15,028 nucleotides of DNA from Chitinophagaceae bacterium (GTDB taxonomy: Bacteria > Bacteroidota > Bacteroidia > Chitinophagales > Chitinophagaceae), in NCBI GenBank assembly GCA_025455245.1, contig JALOMX010000087.1:1-15028 (forward strand). Reading direction: 5' to 3'. Below the pieces are notes generated by a model. The model saw nothing but the letters and a program-made list of their open reading frames with translations. It was not told the origin of the DNA and searched no databases. The translations under genes were made by a program, and so were the position numbers. Below, in pieces: positions 7,762 to 15,028 of the stretch; the stretch's first letter is position 1, and each line of letters opens with the position of its first letter.

Positions 7762-8424
7762 ATGAAATTTGGTATTGTAGTTTTTCCCGGCTCAAACTGC
7801 GACAGGGATATGTACGAAGCCCTAAAAAACGACCTTGGTCAGGAAACCGTTATGTTGTGGCATAAGGATGAAGACCTTAGTGCTTTTACCACAGATGATT
7901 GTATTGTATTGCCTGGTGGATTCAGCTATGGTGACTATTTGCGTTGTGGTGCTATTGCACGGTTTAGCCCCATGATGAAAAGCGTTATAAACTTTGCTAA
8001 TAATGGAGGTAAAGTTCTCGGTGTTTGCAACGGGTTTCAAATCCTATGCGAAGCAGGCCTTTTGCCGGGAGCCTTACTGCGCAATGCAAATCAAAAATTT
8101 ATTTGTAAAAATGTATATCTGAAAGGCAAAACCGGGGTAACCTATACCATCCCAATTGCCCATGGAGAGGGACGCTATTATGCCGATCAGCAAACCCTGG
8201 CGGATATTGAAAGCAGTTCACAGGTTATTTACCGGTATGTGGCCGCAGATGGCACACAGCGTGAAGATGCCAACCCAAATGGCGCCATTAATAATATTGC
8301 AGGCATTTGCAATAAAAGCCGCAATGTATTTGGCATGATGCCACATCCCGAAAGGGCCTGCAGTCCATTGTTGGGTAATACAGATGGGGTAAAAATTTTT
8401 AAAGAACTGGGATTGATTGAATGA
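7762..8424 (+). CDS. purQ: Phosphoribosylformylglycinamidine synthase glutaminase subunit PurQ
   Basis: PurQ releases ammonia from glutamine and passes it to PurL, which converts FGAR to FGAM in step four of purine synthesis, in the cytoplasm. The 220 residues fit the stand-alone small subunit. It is a class I glutamine amidotransferase: the first strand and signature [20 protein letters not shown], the oxyanion region [14 protein letters not shown] (50-63), the nucleophile Cys89 in [17 protein letters not shown], the conserved IAHGEGRYY (132-140), and the catalytic His195 and Glu197 in MMPHPER. The ATG at 7762 is chosen over the in-frame TTG at 7741 because it gives the canonical PurQ start and lies after the likely promoter. 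A separate PurQ implies that this organism uses the three-part PurS/PurL/PurQ enzyme rather than one large PurL; those partners are not in this window. It appears to have its own promoter, 72 bases after the neighbouring stop. Confidence 0.97.
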   Translation: MKFGIVVFPGSNCDRDMYEALKNDLGQETVMLWHKDEDLSAFTTDDCIVLPGGFSYGDYLRCGAIARFSPMMKSVINFANNGGKVLGVCNGFQILCEAGLLPGALLRNANQKFICKNVYLKGKTGVTYTIPIAHGEGRYYADQQTLADIESSSQVIYRYVAADGTQREDANPNGAINNIAGICNKSRNVFGMMPHPERACSPLLGNTDGVKIFKELGLIE

Positions 8425-8434
8425 TCGGATAATA

Positions 8435-8495
8435 AAACAGGATTGGGAAGCAGGATGCCTGAATCACATAGTTTTTGTTAAAAACTGCCCTGTTT
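8435..8495 (+). other. Structured 3' region after purQ with nested inverted repeats
   Basis: Outer arms AAACAGG (8435-8441) and CCTGTTT (8489-8495) enclose two perfect small hairpins: CAGG-atg-CCTG (8451-8461) and AGTTTTT-gtt-AAAAACT (8470-8486). An A-tract follows at 8496-8505, so on the plus strand it lacks the U-tract of a standard terminator. It may be a 3' RNA-stabilising fold or a weak terminator. The rest of the gap up to 8600 holds only an AT-rich 7-base inverted repeat (TACTTAT at 8544, ATAAGTA at 8575). Confidence 0.35.
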
Positions 8496-8600
8496 AAAAA
8501 AAAAACGGGAAAACCTTTAACCCTTATCGTCTTATCAGGTGTCTACTTATGTATCTGCTAAAGACTTAAAAAATATAAGTATCAAAAAAAACGCTGATTC

Positions 8601-9056
8601 ATGAAAAAATTCTTGTTCTTGTTCCTGGTAATAACCGGTATGTCCTTTTACTCTTTTGCGCAGGTAAAAAACCCGGTGAAATGGTCCTTTGAAAGCAAAA
8701 AAATTGATGCAAAGAATTATGAACTGATTATTACGGCTTCCATAGATCCGGGATGGCATATCTATACCATTGATCATAGCGGTGATATTGGCGTAGCAAC
8801 ATCATTTACCTTTAATAAGAATCCATTGGGTGACTTAAAAGGGAATGTAAAAACATCGGCTAAACCTAAAAAATCCAAAGATCCGAGTACCGGAGAAATG
8901 GTGGCATTTTATGAAGGCAAGGTTGTTTTTTCGCAAACGGTAACTTTAAAGTCGCCGGTAAAAACTACATACACCGGATCCGTTGAATTTATGGCCTGTG
9001 ATGACAAGATGTGCTTACCGCCTTCTGAAAAGAATTTCACGATTAACCTTCAGTAA
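8601..9056 (+). CDS. Stand-alone DsbD N-terminal-type domain protein, exported
   Basis: This is a 151-residue exported protein. The signal peptide is MKKFLFLFLVITGMSFYSFA, cleaved before QVKNPVKW. The mature part is a single immunoglobulin-like nDsbD domain (PF11412 type): IDPGWHIYTIDHSGDIG (48-64) is the family's characteristic GWHIY segment, and ACDDKMCLPPSEKNFTINL (132-150) is the cysteine-pair region with Cys133 and Cys138, followed by the usual LPP. In DsbD of other bacteria this domain takes electrons from the membrane part and passes them to periplasmic partners. Here it is separate, 146 bases ahead of a DsbD-like gene whose own N-terminal domain has no cysteine, so this protein probably provides the missing relay. 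The domain call is strong; the electron-transfer role with the neighbour is inference. The Cys spacing is four residues, one fewer than in E. coli DsbD. Confidence 0.88.
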   Translation: MKKFLFLFLVITGMSFYSFAQVKNPVKWSFESKKIDAKNYELIITASIDPGWHIYTIDHSGDIGVATSFTFNKNPLGDLKGNVKTSAKPKKSKDPSTGEMVAFYEGKVVFSQTVTLKSPVKTTYTGSVEFMACDDKMCLPPSEKNFTINLQ

Positions 9057-9095
9057 TTTTTTCCTTTTATTCAAGGTTTCTATAATCCTTTTTAC

Positions 9096-9113
9096 AAGTA
9101 GTTTTTACTTTTT
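9096..9113 (+). terminator. Weak hairpin with T-tract between the two Dsb genes
   Basis: AAGTA (9096-9100), a five-base loop GTTTT, then TACTT followed by TTT. A 5-base AT-rich stem is marginal for termination, so read-through into the next gene is likely. The remaining bases up to 9202 contain no clear promoter. Confidence 0.25.
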
Positions 9114-9202
9114 ACGTAAGGGATCATTACACATTGTTCCATGATCAATTTTTGTCTTACTCATAATTATGGGGAAAAGAAATACTTAACACAAACTGCT
9201 TC

Positions 9203-11176
9203 ATGAAAAAGCTTTTGATTTTCATTTTTGCTTTGCTTGGCAATTATGCCACACTTTGGGCACAGGTAAAAGCAGAGGCAACTGCCATCCGTTCCGATGC
9301 CGGTAAAGGTGTTGTCACCCTGAAAATTCTGGTCGATAGCAACATCAGCATTTTTTCTGTAAAACCCCGGAATACGGAGGACGGGTTCATCAGTTCGGTA
9401 TCTTTTGAAGAAGGAACCAGGGCAACGATTTCTGAAAAAGAAATGGTTGAAAAAGGGGATATTAAAACGGTCAGCAATGAGGCCGTTGGGGAAAATGCAA
9501 CTGTTTTAACCGGGGAGATCATTCTTGAAATTCCGGTTACCCTTGATAATGACAGTTCTCAGGTGATAAAAGGGGTTTTTAATTACCTCGGGATCGAGGG
9601 CGACAATTACCCTTCGGGAGCGGCAGAATTCGCTGTTGAAATGCCTGCCTTTTCCGCCGGGGGAACCGGAAACCAAACTGAAACTACAGGATCCGGAGAA
9701 GAACCCAAAAAAGGATGGGCGCTGTTTCTCATTACCTTTCTTGTAGGGTTTGGTGCGGTTTTCACACCATGCGTATTTCCTTTGATGCCGGTAACTGTAA
9801 GCTTTTTCCTGAAAAAAAGTAAAACCAAAGCCGAGGGGATTCGGAATGCATGGATTTATGCCCTCTCTATTGTTTTGATCTACACCATACCCACCCTGAT
9901 ATTCACCCTGATATTCGGGGATAAATTTCTTTATCAGTTAAGTACACACCCCGTAAGCAACTTATTATTTTTCCTCATTTTCCTGGTATTTGCCATTTCC
10001 TTTTTCGGGGCCTTTGAAATTACGCTACCGAGTAGCTGGGCCAACAAAACAGATTCCGCTGCGCAAAAAGGCGGTTTAATCGGCATATTCTTCATGGCAC
10101 TTACGTTGGTGATTGTGTCATTCAGTTGCACAGGCCCTATTGTTGGAGCATTGCTTGGCGAAACCTCCGGTAAAGGCATTGGACTGGGGCCTGTGATAGG
10201 CATGCTTGGTTTTGGTTTCGGACTCGCCATTCCGTTTGGAGTGCTTGCATTATTTCCATCCATGCTGAAAAGCCTGCCCAAAAGCGGTGGCTGGCTCAAT
10301 ACGGTGAAGGTTTTCTTTGGCTTTATAGAACTGGCGCTTGCCATGAAGTTTTTTAGCAATGCCGATCTTGTTTACCATTGGGGCATTCTGACAAGGCCGG
10401 TATTTCTTGCCGGCTGGATCGTAATTTTCACTTTGCTTGGTTTGTATCTTGTGGGGAAACTGAAATTTAGTCACGACAGCGATCTCCCCTTCATTTCAGT
10501 TCCCCGGATATTCATTGCCATGACATCGTTCACATTTGCACTGTACATGTTGCCGGGTATGTGGGGCGCCCCACTCAAGCCTTTGAGTGGAATTTTACCA
10601 CCGCCTTCCACACAGGATTTTGATCTTGATAAATTGCAATATATGAGCGGAGGGACATACTCGGGACATGGTTCGTCTTCTTCAAATTCAGCAGCACCAC
10701 CGCCTTCAAAGTATGTCGATAAGTTCCATGTGCCCTTCGGACTAACAGCATATTATGATATAGAGGAAGCAAAAGCAGCTTCAAAAATTTTGAAAAAGCC
10801 AATTATGATTGACTTTACGGGTTGGAGTTGCGCCAATTGCCGTAAAATGGAAAACGAAGTTTGGAGTAAACCGGAAATCCTTGAAAGGTTGCGCAATGAT
10901 TTTGTTCTGGTTTCTCTGTATGTTGATGATAAAACCGAACTTCCCTTCAAGGAACAATACACCAATGAAAAGGGAGAAAAAATCACAACGATAGGCGATA
11001 AAAACCTCGAATACCAGACAAAGACTTTTAATTTCAATGCACAGCCATTGTACAAATTCATGGACCATGAAGACTATATTTTCAGCCCGGTACAATATGG
11101 TTATGATCCGGATGTAACAAAATTTGCAGCCCATCTCGATGCAATGAAAGAAGCTTACAAAGCCAAATGGCCGTAA
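9203..11176 (+). CDS. dsbD: DsbD-like thiol:disulfide interchange protein, cysteine-free N-terminal domain
   Basis: This 657-residue inner-membrane protein probably moves electrons from cytoplasmic thioredoxin to the periplasm. In order: signal peptide (1-21, ending LWAQ); an nDsbD-like domain (about 22-150); eight or so membrane segments (about 172-455); a flexible Gly/Ser/Pro linker (481-501); and a C-terminal thioredoxin-like domain (about 510-655). The membrane part carries the two redox cysteines, Cys190 in VFTPCVFPLMPVT and Cys309 in VSFSCTGPIVGALL, as in the DsbD/CcdA family. The thioredoxin domain has FTGWSCANCRKME with CxxC at 543-546. The N-terminal domain has no cysteine: aligned with the neighbour, Ile131 and Tyr136 (in NYLGIEGDNYPSG) replace its Cys133 and Cys138. 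It can therefore not act in the usual relay, unlike E. coli DsbD, and the preceding small protein likely does. ATG 9203 gives the signal peptide directly. A strong hairpin terminator follows. Confidence 0.93.
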   Translation: MKKLLIFIFALLGNYATLWAQVKAEATAIRSDAGKGVVTLKILVDSNISIFSVKPRNTEDGFISSVSFEEGTRATISEKEMVEKGDIKTVSNEAVGENATVLTGEIILEIPVTLDNDSSQVIKGVFNYLGIEGDNYPSGAAEFAVEMPAFSAGGTGNQTETTGSGEEPKKGWALFLITFLVGFGAVFTPCVFPLMPVTVSFFLKKSKTKAEGIRNAWIYALSIVLIYTIPTLIFTLIFGDKFLYQLSTHPVSNLLFFLIFLVFAISFFGAFEITLPSSWANKTDSAAQKGGLIGIFFMALTLVIVSFSCTGPIVGALLGETSGKGIGLGPVIGMLGFGFGLAIPFGVLALFPSMLKSLPKSGGWLNTVKVFFGFIELALAMKFFSNADLVYHWGILTRPVFLAGWIVIFTLLGLYLVGKLKFSHDSDLPFISVPRIFIAMTSFTFALYMLPGMWGAPLKPLSGILPPPSTQDFDLDKLQYMSGGTYSGHGSSSSNSAAPPPSKYVDKFHVPFGLTAYYDIEEAKAASKILKKPIMIDFTGWSCANCRKMENEVWSKPEILERLRNDFVLVSLYVDDKTELPFKEQYTNEKGEKITTIGDKNLEYQTKTFNFNAQPLYKFMDHEDYIFSPVQYGYDPDVTKFAAHLDAMKEAYKAKWP

Positions 11177-11196
11177 GGTTACATTAGGACTAACAA

Positions 11197-11228
11197 AAAA
11201 ACCGCCTCCCATTCGGAAAGCGGTTTTT
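11197..11228 (+). terminator. Intrinsic terminator after dsbD
   Basis: Perfect 9-base arms AAAAACCGC (11197-11205) and GCGGTTTTT (11220-11228) enclose a 14-base loop. The GC-rich core and run of T on both strands make it a good terminator for dsbD, possibly also stopping minus-strand transcripts that pass the sigma gene. Confidence 0.85.
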
Positions 11229-11235
11229 AGTTTGG

Positions 11236-11334
11236 TTGTCACTCTGCATTAGCTTTCCACAATTTTTGCAATGGAGGCAAGCAAAATTCTTTAAGCCCTA
11301 AGGTGTTTTCGCGGTCAGAAATGCAGAATGACAA
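11236..11334. repeat. 99-base non-coding element with 15-base terminal inverted repeats
   Basis: The left arm (11236-11250, TTGTCACTCTGCATT) and right arm (11320-11334, AATGCAGAATGACAA) match at 14 of 15 bases; the mismatch becomes a G-U pair in minus-strand RNA. Inside, AATTTTTGC (11261-11269) and GCAAAATT (11281-11288) form a second stem with one bulge. It resembles short palindromic intergenic repeats seen in Bacteroidota genomes, but only one copy is in this window. The remaining DNA up to 11466 has no gene I can support, only a CCGG-flanked loop (about 11370-11391) and AAATGTT/AACATTT (11442-11464) just beyond the sigma-gene stop. Confidence 0.55.
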
Positions 11335-11466
11335 TATCTTGTTTTGTAAAACCTCTGATTAAATACCGGAACAAAATTCTCCTTTCCCGGTTTATTTTCA
11401 TTTTCAAAATGTCTACAAATGCTGAAAAATGTGGATTTCAGAAATGTTCTGCAAAGAAACATTTTT

Positions 11467-12048
11467 CTACAATGAAATTTGCTTTTCGCTCATCATTTTA
11501 CGTAAATTTATCAATCCATACCTCATCCTTCCCAAGGCAGTGTTAATGCTTGTATTCGTAAGCCCTGCTATTTCTTTAAAACTCATATTTCCGTAGTGCC
11601 TCAATACGATTACTTCCCTTTGTTCTTCAGGCAGCAGGTCAAGCATTCTTCTGACGCGGTCATAACTTTGGGTACGAACCAATTTCCTTTCAGGGCAATC
11701 ATCGGGGGTATGAATCCATTCCATTATATCGTACCCCTCAGTTGTCCTGATAGAAGGCGACCTTTTTACCTTACGGAAATGATCAACACATAAATTGTGT
11801 GCAATGCGCAATGCCCAACTCAGGAATTTACCTTCATCATTATACCTGTTCTGACGGATGGTATCAATGATCTTAATAAAAACATCCTGAAACATATCCT
11901 CTGCCAGGTATTTGTCCTTAACAAGAAATAAAATGGAGGTATAAATGCGGTCCTTATATCGGTTAATCAGGAATTCAAGCGCCTTGATATCACCCTCATA
12001 AAAAGATGCGATCAATTCATTATCTGAAAGCCGGGAGTAAGTAGCCAT
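11467..12048 (-). CDS. ECF-type sigma-70 family RNA polymerase sigma factor
   Basis: This 193-residue sigma factor has only regions 2 and 4, the ECF group layout. Region 2 spans about 23-93, with LAEDMFQDVFIKI (48-60) for core binding and FLSWALRIAHNLCVDHFRK (75-93) for the -10 contact. A linker (94-127) follows, then region 4 (about 128-186) with LDLLPEEQREVIVLRHYGN (137-154) and the helix-turn-helix FKEIAGLTNTSINTALGRM (157-175). Closely similar proteins are widespread in Bacteroidota, as I recall, and the start (MATYSRLSDNELIASFYEGD) fits them. It would redirect RNA polymerase to a set of promoters that cannot be named here. No anti-sigma gene follows on the minus strand: the next 290 bases are non-coding and then the convergent dsbD gene ends. 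Control is therefore likely at the level of its own expression. It is divergent from uvrA, with 250 bases between the starts. Confidence 0.95.
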   Translation of the reverse strand: MATYSRLSDNELIASFYEGDIKALEFLINRYKDRIYTSILFLVKDKYLAEDMFQDVFIKIIDTIRQNRYNDEGKFLSWALRIAHNLCVDHFRKVKRSPSIRTTEGYDIMEWIHTPDDCPERKLVRTQSYDRVRRMLDLLPEEQREVIVLRHYGNMSFKEIAGLTNTSINTALGRMRYGLINLRKMMSEKQISL

Positions 12049-12298
12049 AAGCCTTTTTTAAGATTGAATGAATAAAACTTCAGATCAAAAAAGTAGATAT
12101 AGGCTATAGGCGAAAAGTAATTTGAAAATGAAATTAAAGTGTAAAGTTAAGGTAGCTGCATTTATTTTGCAAAACTTATGTGAAAAGCTGAGGAAACAAA
12201 AAACTCCCAACCATTTCAGGGTCTTTATTCAAACTTTTTATTTGATTAAATGAACCTGCTTTCAGGATAGGATGTAATATCACTTAGGAACTACTTTA
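12049..12298. promoter_or_regulatory. Divergent intergenic region between sigma factor and uvrA
   Basis: These 250 AT-rich bases must hold promoters for the sigma gene (leftward) and uvrA (rightward). I found only imperfect candidates: a leftward TACTTTTT close to the sigma start, and no clean TAnnTTTG rightward. A tandem TATAGGC pair (12098-12111) is the only repeat seen. No ORF, tRNA or strong hairpin is visible. Confidence 0.4.
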
Positions 12299-15028
12299 AT
12301 GAATAAAAAATCTGTACCAAAGAATTCGGTGGGCATTCAAAGAAAGAAAGCAAAAGAAAATTCATCTGAAATTTTCATAAAAGGTGCCCGTACACATAAT
12401 CTTAAAAATATTGATGTAGGCATTCCCCACGGCAGACTTGTGGTGGTAACCGGGGTGAGTGGCAGCGGAAAAAGCAGCCTTACTATTGACACTTTATTTG
12501 CAGAAGGGCAAAGGCGATATGCCGAAAGCCTGAGCGCCTATGCAAGGCAGTTTATGCAGCGCATGAATAAGCCGGATGTGGATTATATAAAAGGATTGTG
12601 CCCGGCCATTGCCATCGAACAAAAGGTAACCACACGTACACCACGCAGCACCGTTGGCAGCATGACGGAAATGTACGATTACCTGCGCCTTCTTTTTGCC
12701 CGGATTGGGCGTACCATTTCTCCCGTTAGCGGCAGACAGGTAAAAAAAGATGATGTGGGCGATGTGGTACATGCGATTGTATCTTCTGTTGAAAACGATA
12801 AGGTACTGCTGCTTGTGCCGTTCAAACAACATCATCGGCGCAATACCCTTGAAGAACTGAATATCCTTGTTCAAAAGGGATTTTCACGACTGTACCACAA
12901 AGGCCAAACCATCAGGATAGAAGACCTGACAGAAGAGGAGGCGGCACTAAAAGAATTTGAACATCAGATCAAATCATCCGGGGAAGTTTATATAATGATT
13001 GATCGTTTTGTGGTGCGCGCATTTGAGGAAGATGATATCCACCGGATTTCAGACTCTGTCGATACTGCCTTTTACGAAGGGGAAGGTGAATGTTACCTTG
13101 AAGTAAATGGTGAAAAGCTTCTCCACTTCAGCAACCGTTTTGAATTGGATGGCAGGCAGTTTGAAGAGCCTGTTCCAAACCTGTTTTCATTCAATAACCC
13201 CTTTGGGGCATGCCCCACCTGCGAGGGTTTCGGGCAGGTGCTTGGCATTGATGCCGACCTTGTCATTCCCGACACCCGGCTGAGTGTGTACGAAGGGGCT
13301 ATTGCTCCCTGGCGTGGTGAAAAACTCAGTCAATGGAATAAAATACTGGTAAGGAATGCATTCAAGTTTGGATTTCCGGTACACAAACCTATCCACGAAC
13401 TTACCAAAGAACAATACAAACTGCTTTGGACCGGCAATGAATATTTTGATGGGCTGAATGCCTTTTTTAAAGAAGTAGAACAGAACCTGTATAAAGTTCA
13501 GTATCGGGTTTTGCTGAGCCGTTACCGGGGAAAAACAGAATGCCCCGAATGTGATGGATACAGGTTGCGCAAGGATGCATTATATGTGAAAATCGGGGGC
13601 AAACATATTGGCGAACTTTGCGAAATGCCTATAAAAGATCTGCAGCAATGGTTCAACGGACTACAGCTTGACGAACACGAACAGCAAATCGGAAAAAGAC
13701 TTTTAATAGAATTGCATACCCGCCTGCAAACCATGATGGATGTTGGCCTCGGATACCTGACCTTGAACAGGCTCGCCATGACCCTCAGCGGTGGTGAAAG
13801 TCAAAGGATACAACTCACACGATCATTGGGCAGCAACCTTACCAACAGTCTCTATATTCTGGATGAACCTTCTATCGGGCTGCATAGCCGCGATACTGAG
13901 CGCCTTATTAAAGTGCTGAAAAACCTCCGCGATCTTGGCAATACCGTAGTGGTGGTAGAGCATGATGAACTGATGATGCGCGAAGCCGATTACATTATCG
14001 ATATGGGGCCCCTTGCAAGCCATAAAGGCGGCGAAGTGGTTGCAGCCGGTAACTATGATGAAATGATGAAGGCTACAAAAAGCCTGACTTCTCAATACTT
14101 ATCCGGTAAACTTAAAATTGAACGTCAACCCGTACCCCGTTTGGGTAAAAAGCATGTTACGGTAAAAGGAGCGAGGCAAAACAACCTGAAAGACATTGAT
14201 GTAAAATTTCCTCTGGAATGCCTGACAGTAGTAAGCGGTGTAAGCGGAAGCGGCAAAACCACTTTGGTAAAACAGATACTCTACCCTGCCCTGCGTAAAC
14301 TAAAAGGTGAGTTTGCAGATAAGGTAGGCAAGCATAAAAGCCTTGAGGGCAACGTAGATGATTTGACGCAAATTGAATTGGTGGACCAAAACCCGATCGG
14401 AAAAAGCAGCCGAAGTAACCCGGTTACCTACATCAAAGCATGGGATGCCATCCGTGACCTGTATGCAGATCAGCCATTGAGTAAAATAAGAGGGTACCAA
14501 CCCAAACATTACAGCTTTAATGTGGACGGTGGCCGCTGCGATACCTGTAAGGGCGAAGGCGAACAGGTGGTAGAAATGCAGTTTTTGGCCGATGTACACC
14601 TTACCTGCGAAAGCTGCAAGGGCAAACGGTTTAAGGATGAAGTACTTGAGGTACGCTATAACGAAAAAAGCATTTTTGATATCCTTCAATTAGGCGTGGA
14701 TGAAGCCATTGAATTTTTCAGGGCCGATACCAAGAATAAACTTGCTCAGGCAATAGGTAATGCGCTGCAGCCCTTAAGCGATGTAGGTCTAGGCTATGTA
14801 AAACTCGGCCAAAGCAGCGATACCCTTTCCGGTGGTGAGGCACAGCGGGTAAAGCTTGCAAGTTTTTTAGGCAAAGGCAAAAGTGCCGGACATGTATTAT
14901 TCATTTTTGATGAGCCCACCACCGGATTACATTTTCATGATATTCAGAAACTGCTCAATAGCTTCAATGCCCTGATTGCACAGGGACACAGCATTATTGT
15001 AATTGAACACAATACCGATGTGATTCGC
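12299..15028 (+). CDS. uvrA: Excinuclease ABC subunit A, UvrA (C-terminus beyond window)
   Basis: UvrA is the damage-sensing ATPase of nucleotide excision repair; as a dimer it scans DNA, loads UvrB and then leaves. The frame from ATG 12299 is open for 910 residues to the edge, so only about 20-50 C-terminal residues should be missing. Both ABC modules are intact: Walker A GVSGSGKSS (52-60) and GVSGSGKTT (647-655), signatures LSGGESQR (496-503) and LSGGEAQR (843-850), Walker B ILDEPSIGLH (520-529) and FIFDEPTTGLH (868-878). YAESLSAYARQFM (74-86) and the CPECDGYRL segment (415-423) are classic UvrA. The second zinc module is complete (Cys747, 750, 770, 773). The first keeps only CPTC (305-308): the usual upstream CPxCG is replaced by HFSNRFELDGRQFEEPVPNL (276-295), which I believe is common in Bacteroidota. 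The gene faces away from the sigma factor gene. Function is very sure. Confidence 0.97.
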   Translation, partial: MNKKSVPKNSVGIQRKKAKENSSEIFIKGARTHNLKNIDVGIPHGRLVVVTGVSGSGKSSLTIDTLFAEGQRRYAESLSAYARQFMQRMNKPDVDYIKGLCPAIAIEQKVTTRTPRSTVGSMTEMYDYLRLLFARIGRTISPVSGRQVKKDDVGDVVHAIVSSVENDKVLLLVPFKQHHRRNTLEELNILVQKGFSRLYHKGQTIRIEDLTEEEAALKEFEHQIKSSGEVYIMIDRFVVRAFEEDDIHRISDSVDTAFYEGEGECYLEVNGEKLLHFSNRFELDGRQFEEPVPNLFSFNNPFGACPTCEGFGQVLGIDADLVIPDTRLSVYEGAIAPWRGEKLSQWNKILVRNAFKFGFPVHKPIHELTKEQYKLLWTGNEYFDGLNAFFKEVEQNLYKVQYRVLLSRYRGKTECPECDGYRLRKDALYVKIGGKHIGELCEMPIKDLQQWFNGLQLDEHEQQIGKRLLIELHTRLQTMMDVGLGYLTLNRLAMTLSGGESQRIQLTRSLGSNLTNSLYILDEPSIGLHSRDTERLIKVLKNLRDLGNTVVVVEHDELMMREADYIIDMGPLASHKGGEVVAAGNYDEMMKATKSLTSQYLSGKLKIERQPVPRLGKKHVTVKGARQNNLKDIDVKFPLECLTVVSGVSGSGKTTLVKQILYPALRKLKGEFADKVGKHKSLEGNVDDLTQIELVDQNPIGKSSRSNPVTYIKAWDAIRDLYADQPLSKIRGYQPKHYSFNVDGGRCDTCKGEGEQVVEMQFLADVHLTCESCKGKRFKDEVLEVRYNEKSIFDILQLGVDEAIEFFRADTKNKLAQAIGNALQPLSDVGLGYVKLGQSSDTLSGGEAQRVKLASFLGKGKSAGHVLFIFDEPTTGLHFHDIQKLLNSFNALIAQGHSIIVIEHNTDVIR

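Noticed and set aside
8488..8509. CCC-GTTT/AAAC-GGG bulged hairpin with A-tract as a terminator of purQ
   Set aside because: The A-tract lies inside the loop and there is no U-tract on the plus strand after the stem.
10781..11242. Minus-strand 153-residue frame over the end of dsbD and its terminator
   Set aside because: It runs through the thioredoxin CxxC coding region and across a strong terminator hairpin, so it is a shadow.
11328..11546. Plus-strand 72-residue frame overlapping the end of the sigma gene
   Set aside because: It overlaps the inverted-repeat element and the conserved end of the sigma factor; no start signal or domain supports it.
12098..12111. Tandem TATAGGC pair upstream of the sigma gene
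   Set aside because: Two 7-base copies in AT-rich DNA are expected by chance often enough; no regulator site is recognised.
1..15028. CRISPR array, tRNA, rRNA, transposase, integrase or defence genes
   Set aside because: I read both strands for spaced repeats, cloverleaf or rRNA-like segments and for recombinase motifs and saw none; all sizeable genes are accounted for.

Overview
The window looks like chromosomal core DNA from a Bacteroidota (Bacteroidetes) bacterium. The clues are exported proteins whose signal peptides end in Ala-Gln, starts without strong Shine-Dalgarno sequences, a TATCTTTG box matching the TAnnTTTG -7 element of the phylum, a DUF6427-like membrane protein, and Bacteroidota-style DsbD, ECF sigma factor and UvrA. 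I see no phage, insertion sequence, CRISPR array, tRNA or rRNA. Both ends cut through genes.

Layout: (1) 1-388, minus strand: start of an exported protein that runs off the left edge. (2) 487-3299, plus: a polysaccharide flippase and a GT4-type glycosyltransferase overlapping by 4 bases, a likely two-gene surface-glycan operon. (3) 3394-7689, plus: two tandem paralogous exported proteins of unknown function, both 518 residues from the preferred starts, followed 14 bases later by a DUF6427-like polytopic membrane protein. (4) 7762-8424, plus: purQ. (5) 8601-11176, plus: a stand-alone DsbD N-terminal-type domain carrying a cysteine pair, then a full-length DsbD-like reductase whose own N-terminal domain has none. 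A clear hairpin terminator follows. (6) 11236-11334: a non-coding element bounded by 15-base inverted repeats. (7) 11467-12048, minus: an ECF sigma factor. (8) 12299-15028, plus: uvrA, divergent from the sigma gene and cut by the right edge.

How the genes work together: the flippase and glycosyltransferase probably build and export one glycan. The two Dsb proteins probably form one periplasmic electron-transfer chain, in which the small protein supplies the cysteine pair the large one lacks. The paralogs and the DUF6427-like protein may share an envelope role, which rests only on spacing and orientation.

Most worth a second look: a perfect 22-base tandem duplication that shifts the reading frame at the end of the DUF6427-like gene; the 518-residue paralog pair, whose one clearly different loop is Gly/Met/Trp-rich in one copy and acidic in the other; the split of cysteines between the two Dsb proteins; and the inverted-repeat element at 11236-11334. 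I did not find a convincing new defence or mobile system.
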